Below are positions 34,992 through 43,906 of a DNA stretch of 64,000 nt, one piece after another. The stretch lies in NCBI GenBank assembly GCA_964525605.1, contig CAZGKT010000010.1:38622-102621 (forward strand), in the 5' to 3' direction. Source of the DNA: CAVTWJ01 sp964525605 (GTDB lineage: Bacteria; Oederibacteriota; Muellerivitia; Muellerivitales; Muellerivitaceae). The position numbers were made by a program, and so were the translations under genes. How positions within the stretch are numbered: the first letter of the stretch is position 1; every line of letters starts with the position of its first letter. A model generated the notes under the pieces. The model saw only the letters and a program-made list of their open reading frames with translations, had not been told where the DNA came from and did not search any database.

Positions 34992-35036
34992 AAACGGCAA
35001 TTTCGCGGAGACATTCTCCGATCGTCCATAGGAATC

Positions 35037-37238
35037 ATGAAAAAAACCTACCAGGATTTGAACGACGAACAAAGGGAAGCGGTCCTTCACCACACGGGTC
35101 CAGCCCTGATTCTGGCCGGGGCGGGCTCGGGCAAGACGCGGGTAGTAACCTATCGACTCATCCGACTGCTGGATGAATTGAACGTCTCCCCATTCAACAT
35201 GCTGGCGGTTACCTTCACCAACAAGGCCGCCCAGGAAATGCGGGACCGCGTGTCAGCCCTTGCGGGCGGCACCAAGGCCCGCGAACTCTACATCGGAACC
35301 TTCCATTCCCTTTGCCTGCGCATTCTCAAAGTTCACGGGGACAAACTGGGGTACCAGCCCGGGTTCACCATTTATGACGACTCGGACCAGAAAGCGCTCA
35401 TTAAGGAATGCCTGTGGGATCTGAAATGGGATGAGAAACAAGTTCATCCCTACGCGGTTCACAGCTTCATCAGTTCGGCCAAGAACGAATTAAAGACCCC
35501 CAAGGAATACCAGGAGTTGGCGGTGGGTGTATTCATGGAGCGGGTGGCCAAGATCTATCCCCTTTACCAGACCAAACTGCGCCAAAACAACGGGATGGAT
35601 TTCGACGATCTTCTTTTCAATACCGTTACGCTTCTGCGGGATCATCCCAATATCCTGGAAAGCTACCGGCAGCGGTTCCAATACCTCTCGGTAGACGAAT
35701 ATCAGGACATCAATACCGCCCAATACCAGATGATATCCATGATCGCCCACCCCCTGAACAACCTATGCGTGGTGGGGGACCCAGACCAATCTATCTACGG
35801 ATGGCGGGGTGCGGATATTCGCAACATTCTCCGATTTGAACATGATTTTCCGGGAGCTCGGATTTTTAAGCTCCAGCAAAACTACCGATCCACCAAGTCC
35901 ATCATCACTGCGGCCCAGGCGGTGATCCGGAACAATTCCCAGCGTAAAGAAAAGGAACTTTTTTCCCTTCGGGAAATGGGGGAGACCCCCATTTATTACC
36001 AGGCGGAAGACGACAAGGATGAGGCCGAATTCGTGGTCAAGACCCTCTACGAACGGCTTGGCCAGCCGGGACGTAGTTTCCGCCATGTGGCGCTGTTGTA
36101 CCGCACCAACGCCCAATCCCGTGTTTTGGAAGACGCCTGCCGCCGTCACAATATTCCCTACATCATCGTGGGTGGGCTTAAATTCTACGACCGAAAGGAA
36201 GTCAAGGACATGCTGGCCTACCTGCATGTGCTGGTGAACCCGAAGGATTCGGTGTCCCTCCGTCGGATGATCAACGTTCCCATTCGGGGTATCGGGGCTG
36301 GAACGGTGGTAAAGTTGGAAGAAATCGCCAAGGGAAGAGATATCACCCTGCTGGAGGCCGCCCGCGAGTGCGCCACCAACGGCGATTTTCCCAAGAAAGC
36401 TTCCCAAGCCCTGGGCTTGTTCGTATCCATGATGGATTCGCTCATCGCCGAACGGGAAGGGCTCAAACCCTCCGAATTCGTCCGCCGGGTTTTGGAACGG
36501 TCCGGTTACCTGACCGACCTGGCGGCCGATGACACGTTGGAATCCAAAATGCGCGCCGAAAACCTCAAGGAATTGGTGAACTCGGTGGTGGATTATGAAA
36601 AGATGGCCGAAACCCCGACTCTGGAAGGCTACCTGGACCAGGTTTCTCTGGTGGCCGACGTGGACAAGTTGGAAGACAAGAAAAATTGCGTGACCCTCAT
36701 GACCATGCACAACGCCAAGGGTCTGGAATACCCCATCGTGTTTATCACCGGGATGGAAGAGGGTTTGTTCCCCCACAACAATTCCATGGAAGAGGACAAG
36801 GAAGTTCAAGAGGAGCGGCGGCTCTGCTACGTGGGAATGACCCGGGCGATGGATATTCTTTATCTCACCGGCGCGGCCTGCCGTTACGTGTACGGCACGC
36901 CCCAGTGGCGGGCGCCTTCCCGGTTTTTATCCGAGATCCCCAAGGACTTGATCCAGGTGACCGGCAAGGCGGCCTCCATCGTGGCCACCCATGGCGGGCT
37001 TTACGAGGTGGCCAATACCAAGAAAAAAGAGTTTGATGAACTGAAGGATCCAGAATGGGACGAAGAAGCGGTGATTCCCTTTGTCCTGGGGGACACCGTC
37101 AAGCATAAGACTTTCGGCCGGGGCATGGTGATTGCCCTCATGGGCTCGGGAGAAGACTTGAAGGTCACGGTATCTTTTCCGAACCACGGAAAAAAGCAAT
37201 TGCTGGTGAAGTTGGCGAAACTGGAAAAAATCGAGTGA
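35037..37238 (+). CDS. pcrA: UvrD/PcrA-type superfamily I DNA helicase
   Basis: 733 residues from ATG 35037; the frame runs back to 34968, but that would start inside the terminator stem. The 3'-5' helicase motifs are complete: LNDEQREAV, Walker A LAGAGSGKTR, TFTNKAAQEM, VDEYQDIN, GDPDQSIYGWRGA, LQQNYRS, TMHNAKGLEYPIVF and VGMTRAMD. A C-terminal beta-rich domain (VKHKTFGRGMVIAL) is the PcrA/UvrD type that binds RNA polymerase. Roles are nucleotide-excision repair and rolling-circle unwinding. It converges with the lipoprotein gene 10 bases on. Confidence 0.95.
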   Translation: MKKTYQDLNDEQREAVLHHTGPALILAGAGSGKTRVVTYRLIRLLDELNVSPFNMLAVTFTNKAAQEMRDRVSALAGGTKARELYIGTFHSLCLRILKVHGDKLGYQPGFTIYDDSDQKALIKECLWDLKWDEKQVHPYAVHSFISSAKNELKTPKEYQELAVGVFMERVAKIYPLYQTKLRQNNGMDFDDLLFNTVTLLRDHPNILESYRQRFQYLSVDEYQDINTAQYQMISMIAHPLNNLCVVGDPDQSIYGWRGADIRNILRFEHDFPGARIFKLQQNYRSTKSIITAAQAVIRNNSQRKEKELFSLREMGETPIYYQAEDDKDEAEFVVKTLYERLGQPGRSFRHVALLYRTNAQSRVLEDACRRHNIPYIIVGGLKFYDRKEVKDMLAYLHVLVNPKDSVSLRRMINVPIRGIGAGTVVKLEEIAKGRDITLLEAARECATNGDFPKKASQALGLFVSMMDSLIAEREGLKPSEFVRRVLERSGYLTDLAADDTLESKMRAENLKELVNSVVDYEKMAETPTLEGYLDQVSLVADVDKLEDKKNCVTLMTMHNAKGLEYPIVFITGMEEGLFPHNNSMEEDKEVQEERRLCYVGMTRAMDILYLTGAACRYVYGTPQWRAPSRFLSEIPKDLIQVTGKAASIVATHGGLYEVANTKKKEFDELKDPEWDEEAVIPFVLGDTVKHKTFGRGMVIALMGSGEDLKVTVSFPNHGKKQLLVKLAKLEKIE

Positions 37239-37248
37239 TCGTTTCGGA

Positions 37249-38379
37249 CTAACGGCAAAAAAGTTTCAACTGGGCGTCCCCATCCAGCGAAACCTGGGCC
37301 TGAATTCCGTCTTTGTCCACAAAGGCGTCCAATACCCTGAAAGATTGAACTTGGGTTTGAAGCTTGCTGTGTTTTCCGACCGGTAAGTTCAAGACTTCGT
37401 TCATCCTTCCTTTCAACTGGTCAAGCTTGGGCCCAATGGGGATGCGGGCCTTTTGCCTGAGAACTTTTAAAATATCCGACTTGAAAATCCAATTGGCCAC
37501 CTGCATTAAGAAGTCCCCGGTTTTGAGGTCGAAATCCAAATGCCGCAAAGTGAATAACTCCTTTTGGGAATCGTATTGGGGAACTCCCCTGAAATAAACC
37601 GTCATTCGGGCGGGCTTGTAGCTCAGGTTGATGAAGGGGTTGTATTGAATCTTGACTTCGGCGATGACCTGTCCGCCTGATCCGTATAGCTTGATGCCCT
37701 TGATGCGGAGCTTGTAGTCTCCGCTTCCAGGGATGACCCGGTCGATCAACCCAAAACGGGGATCCTCCAGCTGTTTGTTCGCCTCCTTGAAACTGATCAC
37801 GGTATTGCTGACGGCGTGAAATCCCGCTGGGCCGGGCTTATAGATTTTGAGGGGCGGCATGATCTTTTTTTCGACCGTGGGTTCCTTGCCGAAGACCAGG
37901 ATGGGATAGGCCGTCATCTCCAGGTCGGCCCTGAACTTAAAAGGGCGTTTGGGATCGGGCAGGGTCAAACCGGTGCTGATGGATTGGGGCTGGATCAAGA
38001 GCCAGATTCCCTTATCGATAAAGATGGGTTCCTGGGCCGAATCCCAGAACTTGGAAATTTCCCCAAAGGATGGTTCAAGCCCCATTTTTAGAATCGGGAA
38101 ATTGAGGGTTCGTTTGACGGTCTTAAACTCACTGTTGAAAAAATCCGTGATGGTTTTGGATAATTCGTTCCATCCGGGCAATTGGGCAAGACTACCCCAA
38201 TGGGGCATGCTGAAGGTGACCGGCAATCGGATGACAGCGGCAGGGGGCGCCTCAAAGGTGCGGATTTTAGAATCCGACGGCGGTATATAAATAGAAGGAC
38301 GATTAGTCGTGGCACATCCCGTCAGGAGAAGACCTAAAAACAGCACCGGGAGACGTATCAATGGGTTTGGCCGTTCCAT
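37249..38379 (-). CDS. Lipoprotein, DUF4403-like
   Basis: 376 residues on the minus strand. A signal peptide with lipobox LLTGC (about residues 18-22) marks it as a lipoprotein, and the residues after Cys contain no Asp at +2, compatible with outer-membrane sorting. The body is beta-rich, with RLPVTFSMPHWGSLAQLPGW near the start and a repeated WLLIQPQSI / ADLEMTAYP pattern that resembles DUF4403 (tandem lipid-binding-like domains). That assignment is by eye. It is divergent from gatC, with about 120 bases between them. Confidence 0.7.
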   Translation of the reverse strand: MERPNPLIRLPVLFLGLLLTGCATTNRPSIYIPPSDSKIRTFEAPPAAVIRLPVTFSMPHWGSLAQLPGWNELSKTITDFFNSEFKTVKRTLNFPILKMGLEPSFGEISKFWDSAQEPIFIDKGIWLLIQPQSISTGLTLPDPKRPFKFRADLEMTAYPILVFGKEPTVEKKIMPPLKIYKPGPAGFHAVSNTVISFKEANKQLEDPRFGLIDRVIPGSGDYKLRIKGIKLYGSGGQVIAEVKIQYNPFINLSYKPARMTVYFRGVPQYDSQKELFTLRHLDFDLKTGDFLMQVANWIFKSDILKVLRQKARIPIGPKLDQLKGRMNEVLNLPVGKHSKLQTQVQSFRVLDAFVDKDGIQAQVSLDGDAQLKLFCR

Positions 38380-38501
38380 GACACAATTTTATGCCTGAAG
38401 GAACCGCAATGGGGATGAAATGGGGAACCGGCTTGAATGTTGAGCTTTCCTTCTTCTTCTGGCAAGATAAGCGCCCTTGAGTTTTCCCTAGGAGTCGCGC
38501 C

Positions 38502-38786
38502 TTGCCCTTATCCGAAAAAGACGTTCAATACGTAGCCAAACTGGCCCGCCTGGAAGTCACCAGCGAGGAAGTGGCCAAGTACACCCTGCAGCTGGCCAAC
38601 ATTCTTGAGTATGTCGAGCAGTTAAACAAGCTCGATACCGCTAACGTGGAACCCCTGACCCATCCGCTGGATGTAAAGAACGTCTTCAGGGAAGATGTGG
38701 TTCAACCCTCCCTGACCCAGCAAGAAGTACTTTCCAACGGACCGGAAATCCAGAGCGGGCATTTTAAAGTGCCCAAGATCATGTAA
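38502..38786 (+). CDS. gatC: Asp-tRNA(Asn)/Glu-tRNA(Gln) amidotransferase subunit C
   Basis: 94 residues, typical of GatC: VQYVAKLARLEVTSEEVAKY, LNKLDTANVEPLTHPL, and the C-terminal SGHFKVPKIM. It stabilises the GatA-GatB complex that converts Glu-tRNA-Gln or Asp-tRNA-Asn to the amide form. TTG start with AGGAG 7 bases upstream. First gene of gatCAB. Confidence 0.96.
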   Translation: MPLSEKDVQYVAKLARLEVTSEEVAKYTLQLANILEYVEQLNKLDTANVEPLTHPLDVKNVFREDVVQPSLTQQEVLSNGPEIQSGHFKVPKIM

Positions 38787-38794
38787 GGCGATCC

Positions 38795-40261
38795 ATGGAA
38801 CTCTATCAAAAAACCATCCACGAAGTTTCTGCCGATCTGAAGGCCAAGAAGGTTTCATCGGTTGAATTGACCCAAAACGTCATGGACCATCTCGAAAGGG
38901 TGGAACCCAAGGTCCAGGCTTTTATCACCATCACGCGCGACGAGGCCTTGAAACAGGCCGCCGAGGCGGACAAACGACTAGCCTCCGGCAAAGAACTCAC
39001 CCCTCTTACCGGTATTCCGGTGGCCATTAAGGACCTGCTATGCACCAAGGGCATCCGCACCACTTGTGCTTCCAAGATGCTCGAGACCTTTGTTCCACCC
39101 TATAACGCCACGGTCGTCGAAAAGCTTTATGGCATGGGCGCGGTATCGGTGGGGAAGACCAACATGGATGAATACGCCATGGGATCCTCGACGGAAACTT
39201 CCTATTACAAGAAAACCAGGAACCCCTGGAATCTTGCCTGCGTCCCGGGCGGCTCCTCGGGCGGGTCCGCCGCAAGTGTTTCTGCCGATCAGGCCTTCGC
39301 CTCTCTGGGTTCCGATACGGGTGGTTCCATCCGCCAGCCTGCGGCCCTTTGCGGTATCGTGGGACTGAAGCCCACTTATGGCCGTGTTTCCCGTTATGGT
39401 CTCATCGCTTTCGCTTCCTCCCTTGATCAGATCGGTCCCTTCGGCAAGGACGTTGAGGATTGCGCCATTATGATGGGTGCCATTGCGGGTCACGACCCCA
39501 AGGATTCCACCTCCGCCGATCTGCCGGTTTCCGATTACGTGTCCGAAGCCAAGAAATCGGTGAAGGGCATGAAGATCGGCATTCCGAAAGAATTTTTCCC
39601 CGAAGGTTTGAACAAGGAGGTGGCGGAGACGGTAAAAAAAGCTATCGCCGAGTTGGAAAAGCAGGGAGCCGAGGTCATTGAGGTTTCCCTTCCCGCCTCC
39701 CCCTATGGTTTGGCCGCCTATTACGTTTTGGCTCCCTCCGAGGCATCTTCCAATCTGGCCCGTTACGATGGGGTCCGCTATGGATTGCGGGTGCCGGGTG
39801 AGAATATCATGGAAATGTATTCCAAGACCCGCGCCGCGGGATTCGGCTCCGAGGTGAAGCGCCGCATCATGCTGGGCACCTACGCCCTCTCCTCCGGCTA
39901 CTACGACGCTTACTATTTAAAAGCCTTGAAGGTCCGTCGATTGATCAAGCAGGATTACGATAAGGCCTTCGAGAAGGTGGATGTCATCGCCACCCCCACC
40001 GCTCCCAACCCGGCTTTTCGTTTCGGCGAAAAGACCGGTGACCCGCTTTCCATGTATCTCGAGGATGTCTTTACCGTTTCCATCAACATCACTGGCCTAC
40101 CCGGTTTATCCGTGCCCTGCGGCCTTTCTAAGACGGGCCTGCCCATCGGCCTGCAGTTGATTGGCAAGGCGTTTGATGAGGCGACCCTGCTTCGAACCGC
40201 CTACGCCTATGAGCAAGCCACCGAGTGGCACAAACAAAAACCTTCCTTAAGGGAGGCCTGA
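38795..40261 (+). CDS. gatA: Asp-tRNA(Asn)/Glu-tRNA(Gln) amidotransferase subunit A
   Basis: 488 residues. Amidase-signature enzyme that releases ammonia from glutamine. The catalytic Ser-cisSer-Lys set is visible: Lys in VAIKDLLC, cis-Ser in GSDTGGSIRQPAA and the nucleophile in GGSSGGSAASVSAD. GLKPTYGRVSRYGLIAFASS follows. It begins 8 bases after gatC and ends 2 bases before gatB. Confidence 0.97.
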   Translation: MELYQKTIHEVSADLKAKKVSSVELTQNVMDHLERVEPKVQAFITITRDEALKQAAEADKRLASGKELTPLTGIPVAIKDLLCTKGIRTTCASKMLETFVPPYNATVVEKLYGMGAVSVGKTNMDEYAMGSSTETSYYKKTRNPWNLACVPGGSSGGSAASVSADQAFASLGSDTGGSIRQPAALCGIVGLKPTYGRVSRYGLIAFASSLDQIGPFGKDVEDCAIMMGAIAGHDPKDSTSADLPVSDYVSEAKKSVKGMKIGIPKEFFPEGLNKEVAETVKKAIAELEKQGAEVIEVSLPASPYGLAAYYVLAPSEASSNLARYDGVRYGLRVPGENIMEMYSKTRAAGFGSEVKRRIMLGTYALSSGYYDAYYLKALKVRRLIKQDYDKAFEKVDVIATPTAPNPAFRFGEKTGDPLSMYLEDVFTVSINITGLPGLSVPCGLSKTGLPIGLQLIGKAFDEATLLRTAYAYEQATEWHKQKPSLREA

Positions 40262-40263
40262 TT

Positions 40264-41721
40264 ATGGCTATTGAATACGAACCGGTCATAGGGCTTGAAG
40301 TGCATTGCGAGTTGAAAACGGCGACAAAACTTTTTTGCGGTTGTAAGACAACCTTTGGCAACGAATCCAACACTCAGGTCTGTCCCCTTTGCTTAGGGTT
40401 GCCTGGCACCCTTCCGGTCATGAACGCCAAGGCGGTCGAATTTGCCGTCAAGATCGGCCATGCCCTGAACTGCACAATTTCCAAGTATTCCAAGATGGAC
40501 CGCAAAAACTATTACTACCCGGACCTGCCCAAGGCCTACCAGATTTCCCAGTACGACAAACCCTTAAATTATGACGGCCATCTTGAGATCACCCTCAAGG
40601 AGGGAACCAAGCGCATCGGCATCACCCGGGCACACTTGGAAGAGGACGCGGGCAAACTGGTGCACGCGGGGGGCAAGGCGGGCCGGCTGGATTCTTCCGA
40701 TTATTCCCTGGCCGACTACAACCGTGGCGGTATCCCCTTAGTCGAGATTGTCTCTGAACCTGATTTGCGTAGCGCCGAGGAGGCCTATGCCTACCTAACC
40801 GAACTCAAGAACATCCTTCTTTATATAGATGTGTCCGACTGCAACATGGAGGAAGGGTCCCTTCGCTGTGACGCCAACGTGTCCGTGCGGCCCAAGGGCC
40901 AGGTTCAGTTCGGTACTAAGGCCGAGATCAAGAACATGAACAGCTTCCGTTTCGCCAAGCAAGCCATCGAATACGAGATCAAGCGCCAGATCGCCCTCTT
41001 GGATAAGGGCGAACGGGTGGTCCAAGAATCTCGCCTCTGGGATGTCACCGAAAACAAAACCAAACCCATGCGTTCCAAGGAAGAGGCCCACGATTACCGT
41101 TATTTTCCCGAGCCAGACCTAGTGCCCATCGTCCTGAGCCCCGAATACGTCCAGAAGATCAAGGACAGCCTTCCCGAATTGCCGGCCGCAAAGCGGGCCC
41201 GGTTTGCTTCCAAGTACGGATTGACCCCCTATGACGCGGGGGTTTTGACCGCCGAACAGGAACTGGCTCACTGGTTTGAGGAAGGGGCCAAACACACCAA
41301 GAGCCCCAAGGGTCTGGCCAACTGGATGATGGGGGACATGGCCGCCAAAATGAAGGAACAAGAGAAAGAATTAAAGGACCTCAAGTTCGACCAGAAGAAA
41401 CTTTGCGAACTGGTGGATCTGGTCGAGGCGGGAACCATCAACAGCAAACAGGCAAAGGAAGTTTTCGCCGAGATGTTCGACGTGGGCATTTCACCCGCCG
41501 AACTGGTGAAGACCCGTGGCATGGCCCAGGTCTCCGACCCCAAGGCCATTGAGAGCGCGGTGGACAAGGTCCTGGCTGAGAACCCGAGCGTGGTGGCCGA
41601 CTACAAGGGCGGCAAGCAGGGCGTCATCGGCTTCCTGGTGGGCAAGGTCATGCAGGCCAGCCAAGGCAAAGCCAACCCCAAACTCGTGAATGAGATTCTT
41701 AAAAAGAAACTGGACGCCTAA
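40264..41721 (+). CDS. gatB: Asp-tRNA(Asn)/Glu-tRNA(Gln) amidotransferase subunit B
   Basis: 485 residues from ATG 40264, which has GGGAGG upstream; the frame is open back into gatA. The cradle domain shows GLEVHCELKT, zinc-type cysteines (FCGC and CPLCLG), DRKNYYYPDLPKAYQISQYD and HLEEDAGKL. A C-terminal YqeY-like helical domain ends in LVNEILKKKL. GatB activates the misacylated tRNA with ATP and accepts ammonia from GatA. The HAD-like gene starts 5 bases after the stop. Confidence 0.97.
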   Translation: MAIEYEPVIGLEVHCELKTATKLFCGCKTTFGNESNTQVCPLCLGLPGTLPVMNAKAVEFAVKIGHALNCTISKYSKMDRKNYYYPDLPKAYQISQYDKPLNYDGHLEITLKEGTKRIGITRAHLEEDAGKLVHAGGKAGRLDSSDYSLADYNRGGIPLVEIVSEPDLRSAEEAYAYLTELKNILLYIDVSDCNMEEGSLRCDANVSVRPKGQVQFGTKAEIKNMNSFRFAKQAIEYEIKRQIALLDKGERVVQESRLWDVTENKTKPMRSKEEAHDYRYFPEPDLVPIVLSPEYVQKIKDSLPELPAAKRARFASKYGLTPYDAGVLTAEQELAHWFEEGAKHTKSPKGLANWMMGDMAAKMKEQEKELKDLKFDQKKLCELVDLVEAGTINSKQAKEVFAEMFDVGISPAELVKTRGMAQVSDPKAIESAVDKVLAENPSVVADYKGGKQGVIGFLVGKVMQASQGKANPKLVNEILKKKLDA

Positions 41722-41726
41722 AAAGC

Positions 41727-42308
41727 ATGAGCCCGATTAATTTCGGTCCCTCCGACGTTAAGAATCCCCACAACCTCTTTTACGCCCATGTGCCCGAAAG
41801 CTTTTGGATTTCTAAGGCGCTTATCTTCGACTTGGAATGGATCAGACGGGAAATGGCGAAGGCCGAGCGGGCCATGCCCGATCACACCGAACTAAAATTA
41901 ACGGTTCAGGGCCTTAAGGAAACCTTCCTCAATCTTCGCCGCTACGAAGTCCGCATTGCCATGACTTCCAATCTTTCTTCTGCTGACGTGGTGCGAGAGC
42001 TTTCCCGCCTTGAATTGGCAAACGATTTCGACAGTATCCGTTGCAGGGAAGACGTGAAAGTTTTGAAGCCGGGTACCGAGCTTTATAAGATCTCTTTGGA
42101 TACTTTGGGGCTGAAGCCCTTCAAGGCCATCGCTTTTGAAGTTACACCGGAAGGTTTGGTGGGGGCAAAGGCGGCGGGCCTGTTCTGCGTGACACCCCCG
42201 GGTGGATTGGCGGGGGACTACATCCTGAATTCATTTCTGGAAAAACCTATTCTTCATCTGCTGGAAGAACTGGACCAAAGGAAAAAGGCTGCACTCGTCA
42301 AAGGTTAA
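41727..42308 (+). CDS. Degenerate HAD-superfamily-like protein
   Basis: 193 residues. It keeps the outline of a beta-phosphoglucomutase-type HAD hydrolase: KALIFDLEW in place of motif I (FDxDGT), AMTSN as motif II, a Lys in VKVLKPG as motif III, then LYKISLDTLGLKPFKAIAFE and AAGLFCVTPPGG. The second Asp of motif I is Glu, the following GT is lost, and the acidic EDS of motif IV reads EVT; the cap is reduced to about 25 residues. It is probably catalytically weak or inactive. Its position 5 bases after gatB suggests co-transcription, but no link to tRNA amidation is known to me. Confidence 0.65.
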   Translation: MSPINFGPSDVKNPHNLFYAHVPESFWISKALIFDLEWIRREMAKAERAMPDHTELKLTVQGLKETFLNLRRYEVRIAMTSNLSSADVVRELSRLELANDFDSIRCREDVKVLKPGTELYKISLDTLGLKPFKAIAFEVTPEGLVGAKAAGLFCVTPPGGLAGDYILNSFLEKPILHLLEELDQRKKAALVKG

Positions 42309-42319
42309 AAATAATTTTT

Positions 42320-42410
42320 GCCACAGATACATTGGATTCATGGGATTTGAAAGCGAAAGTTAATAAAAGACTTTTATGTGTTATCTACGTGCATCCTTTG
42401 AATCTGTGGC
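42320..42410. repeat. Intergenic hairpin element A
   Basis: Imperfect inverted repeat filling the gap after the HAD-like gene. The outer arms GCCACAGAT (42320-42328) and ATCTGTGGC (42402-42410) are perfectly complementary, and pairing continues inward with GGAT/ATCC blocks, about 22 of 28 positions. A member of the set of long intergenic hairpins, though its sequence differs from B-E. Confidence 0.75.
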
Positions 42411-42455
42411 TAATAAGGTCTTTAGCTTTTTCAAATTGAGTAAAGCATATCTTTG

Positions 42456-43298
42456 TTAACGTGTTGCCGCTTGTTTCAAACATCCCTTCGTGAAATTCAT
42501 CACCACATCCTTATATTCCTCGGCCACACTTGGAAAGTCGTTGTGATCAATGCCTTTCACCACCACGAACTGCTTGGGTTCTACGGCCTTGGCAAAGACC
42601 CTCTCACCCAGATCGATCGGAATAATCGTGTCCTTTTCGGCGTGAAACTCCAACAGGGGGCAAGTTCTCTTTTGTACGTAGGCCTCCGTATCGAAAGGGT
42701 CCTGGATCATGAAGGGAAACACCAACAGCCAGGGGTAACGTTTGGTGCTGATAGCCCTTGTGGAGGGAAAAGCCCCTTCCAATATCAAACCCGCCGGGTG
42801 GGTTTGGGTTGCCAGCCAGGCCGCCACGGAAGAACCCAACGAATGTCCCCAGATGAGCATTCGGTTTTCGGGCACTCCCCTTGTCTGAATCCAGTGATAG
42901 GCGGCCAGGGCGTCCGCGTCCACAGCTATTTCACTCAAGGGGGCGTGTTGGCTTGCCCCGAAAGACCGGTAATCAAAAAGCAATTCATCAAAGCCGAAAT
43001 CGTAAAACAATCGAGAGACTTCCGATAACAGAGAAATATTCGCGCCGTTGCCGTGGCAGTAGAGAAGAACGGGCCGGGGCGTTTTTCCCTGGGGATGCTG
43101 AATCCACCAACCGGTAATCGTGATTCCATCGGAAGAAGGAAAGGAAACATCCTGGTAATGGAGGCCGTATTTTTGGGGTGTATCCCCGTTGAGGGGCGTG
43201 GGACGGTAGATGAGGGTTCGCTGTGCCAATAAAAACAACCCAAGAATGGTCAAGTAGGCTAAAACCACCGGGATCAGGATTATTTTCCACTGTTTCAT
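42456..43298 (-). CDS. Membrane-anchored alpha/beta hydrolase
   Basis: 280 residues on the minus strand. An N-terminal hydrophobic anchor (IILIPVVLAYLTILGLFLLA) precedes an alpha/beta-hydrolase fold of the BEM46/FrsA-like kind: LLYCHGNGANI (oxyanion region), GHSLGSSVAAWLA (nucleophile elbow), FHAEKDTIIPI (acid) and GIDHNDFP (His). The substrate is unknown; such proteins are typically esterases or peptidases facing the periplasm. It stands alone between repeat element A and the cupin gene. Confidence 0.88.
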   Translation of the reverse strand: MKQWKIILIPVVLAYLTILGLFLLAQRTLIYRPTPLNGDTPQKYGLHYQDVSFPSSDGITITGWWIQHPQGKTPRPVLLYCHGNGANISLLSEVSRLFYDFGFDELLFDYRSFGASQHAPLSEIAVDADALAAYHWIQTRGVPENRMLIWGHSLGSSVAAWLATQTHPAGLILEGAFPSTRAISTKRYPWLLVFPFMIQDPFDTEAYVQKRTCPLLEFHAEKDTIIPIDLGERVFAKAVEPKQFVVVKGIDHNDFPSVAEEYKDVVMNFTKGCLKQAATR

Positions 43299-43379
43299 TC
43301 AAACCTCGAAAAAAGGGGTTGTAACGGGGATGAGTTTAGCAGAAATTAGAACCCTGATTTTTCACACGAGGTTTTTTTC

Positions 43380-43745
43380 ATGCATCTTCATTTCAATCTA
43401 ACCCATGCCCTCCGGCCCAAGTTGACGGAGGAAGATTGGGGAAACACCGAATGGCTGGTGGATGACAACCTGGTGCCCGAGGCCGGGATGAGCGTGGGGG
43501 TGATGACTATTCTCGCCGGAAAAAAATCCCCCAAACACGCCCACTCGAATTGCCATGAGTTGATTTTTCTCGTGGAAGGCAAGGTGGAAGTTGCCCTGGA
43601 AAAAGAACGTATCATCTTGAACGCCGGGGACTCGGTTTTATGCCCGGCGGGAACCTCCCACGGATTCAAAAACGTCGGGGATGGGGCGGCCAAGATGGTG
43701 ATTTCCTACTCGGCGGGAAAACGGAAGTACGAATCTATTTCCTGA
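43380..43745 (+). CDS. Small cupin-domain protein
   Basis: 121 residues, one cupin barrel. Motif 1 is recognisable in SPKHAHSNCHELIFLVEGKVEV (His-x-His and Glu metal ligands) and motif 2 in DSVLCPAGTSHGFKNVG (His). Metal-binding is therefore likely, but the function of single-domain cupins cannot be read from sequence. It is divergent from the hydrolase gene, with 81 bases between. Confidence 0.85.
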   Translation: MHLHFNLTHALRPKLTEEDWGNTEWLVDDNLVPEAGMSVGVMTILAGKKSPKHAHSNCHELIFLVEGKVEVALEKERIILNAGDSVLCPAGTSHGFKNVGDGAAKMVISYSAGKRKYESIS

Positions 43746-43777
43746 CGGGCTATTCAAGAAAAAATAAAAACCAACTT

Positions 43778-43906
43778 CCAACAAAAAGACCCTAAGACGC
43801 AAAGTAAAATCAATTATTTTTGAAAAGCAGTCAATTTTTGGTTTTGAATTCGGGTCTCGGTTAAATCAAAAATGCTTTTCTTAGTGCCTTATCGTCTTTG
43901 TGTTGG
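43778..43906. repeat. Intergenic hairpin element B
   Basis: Inverted repeat with arms beginning CCAACA (43778-43783) and ending TGTTGG (43901-43906). The arms consist of short AAGAC/CTAAG-like units that pair imperfectly over about 30 bases around a roughly 65-base AT-rich centre. Its right arm runs into the 3' end of the minus-strand beta-glucuronidase gene, whose stop is at 43881. Confidence 0.75.
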
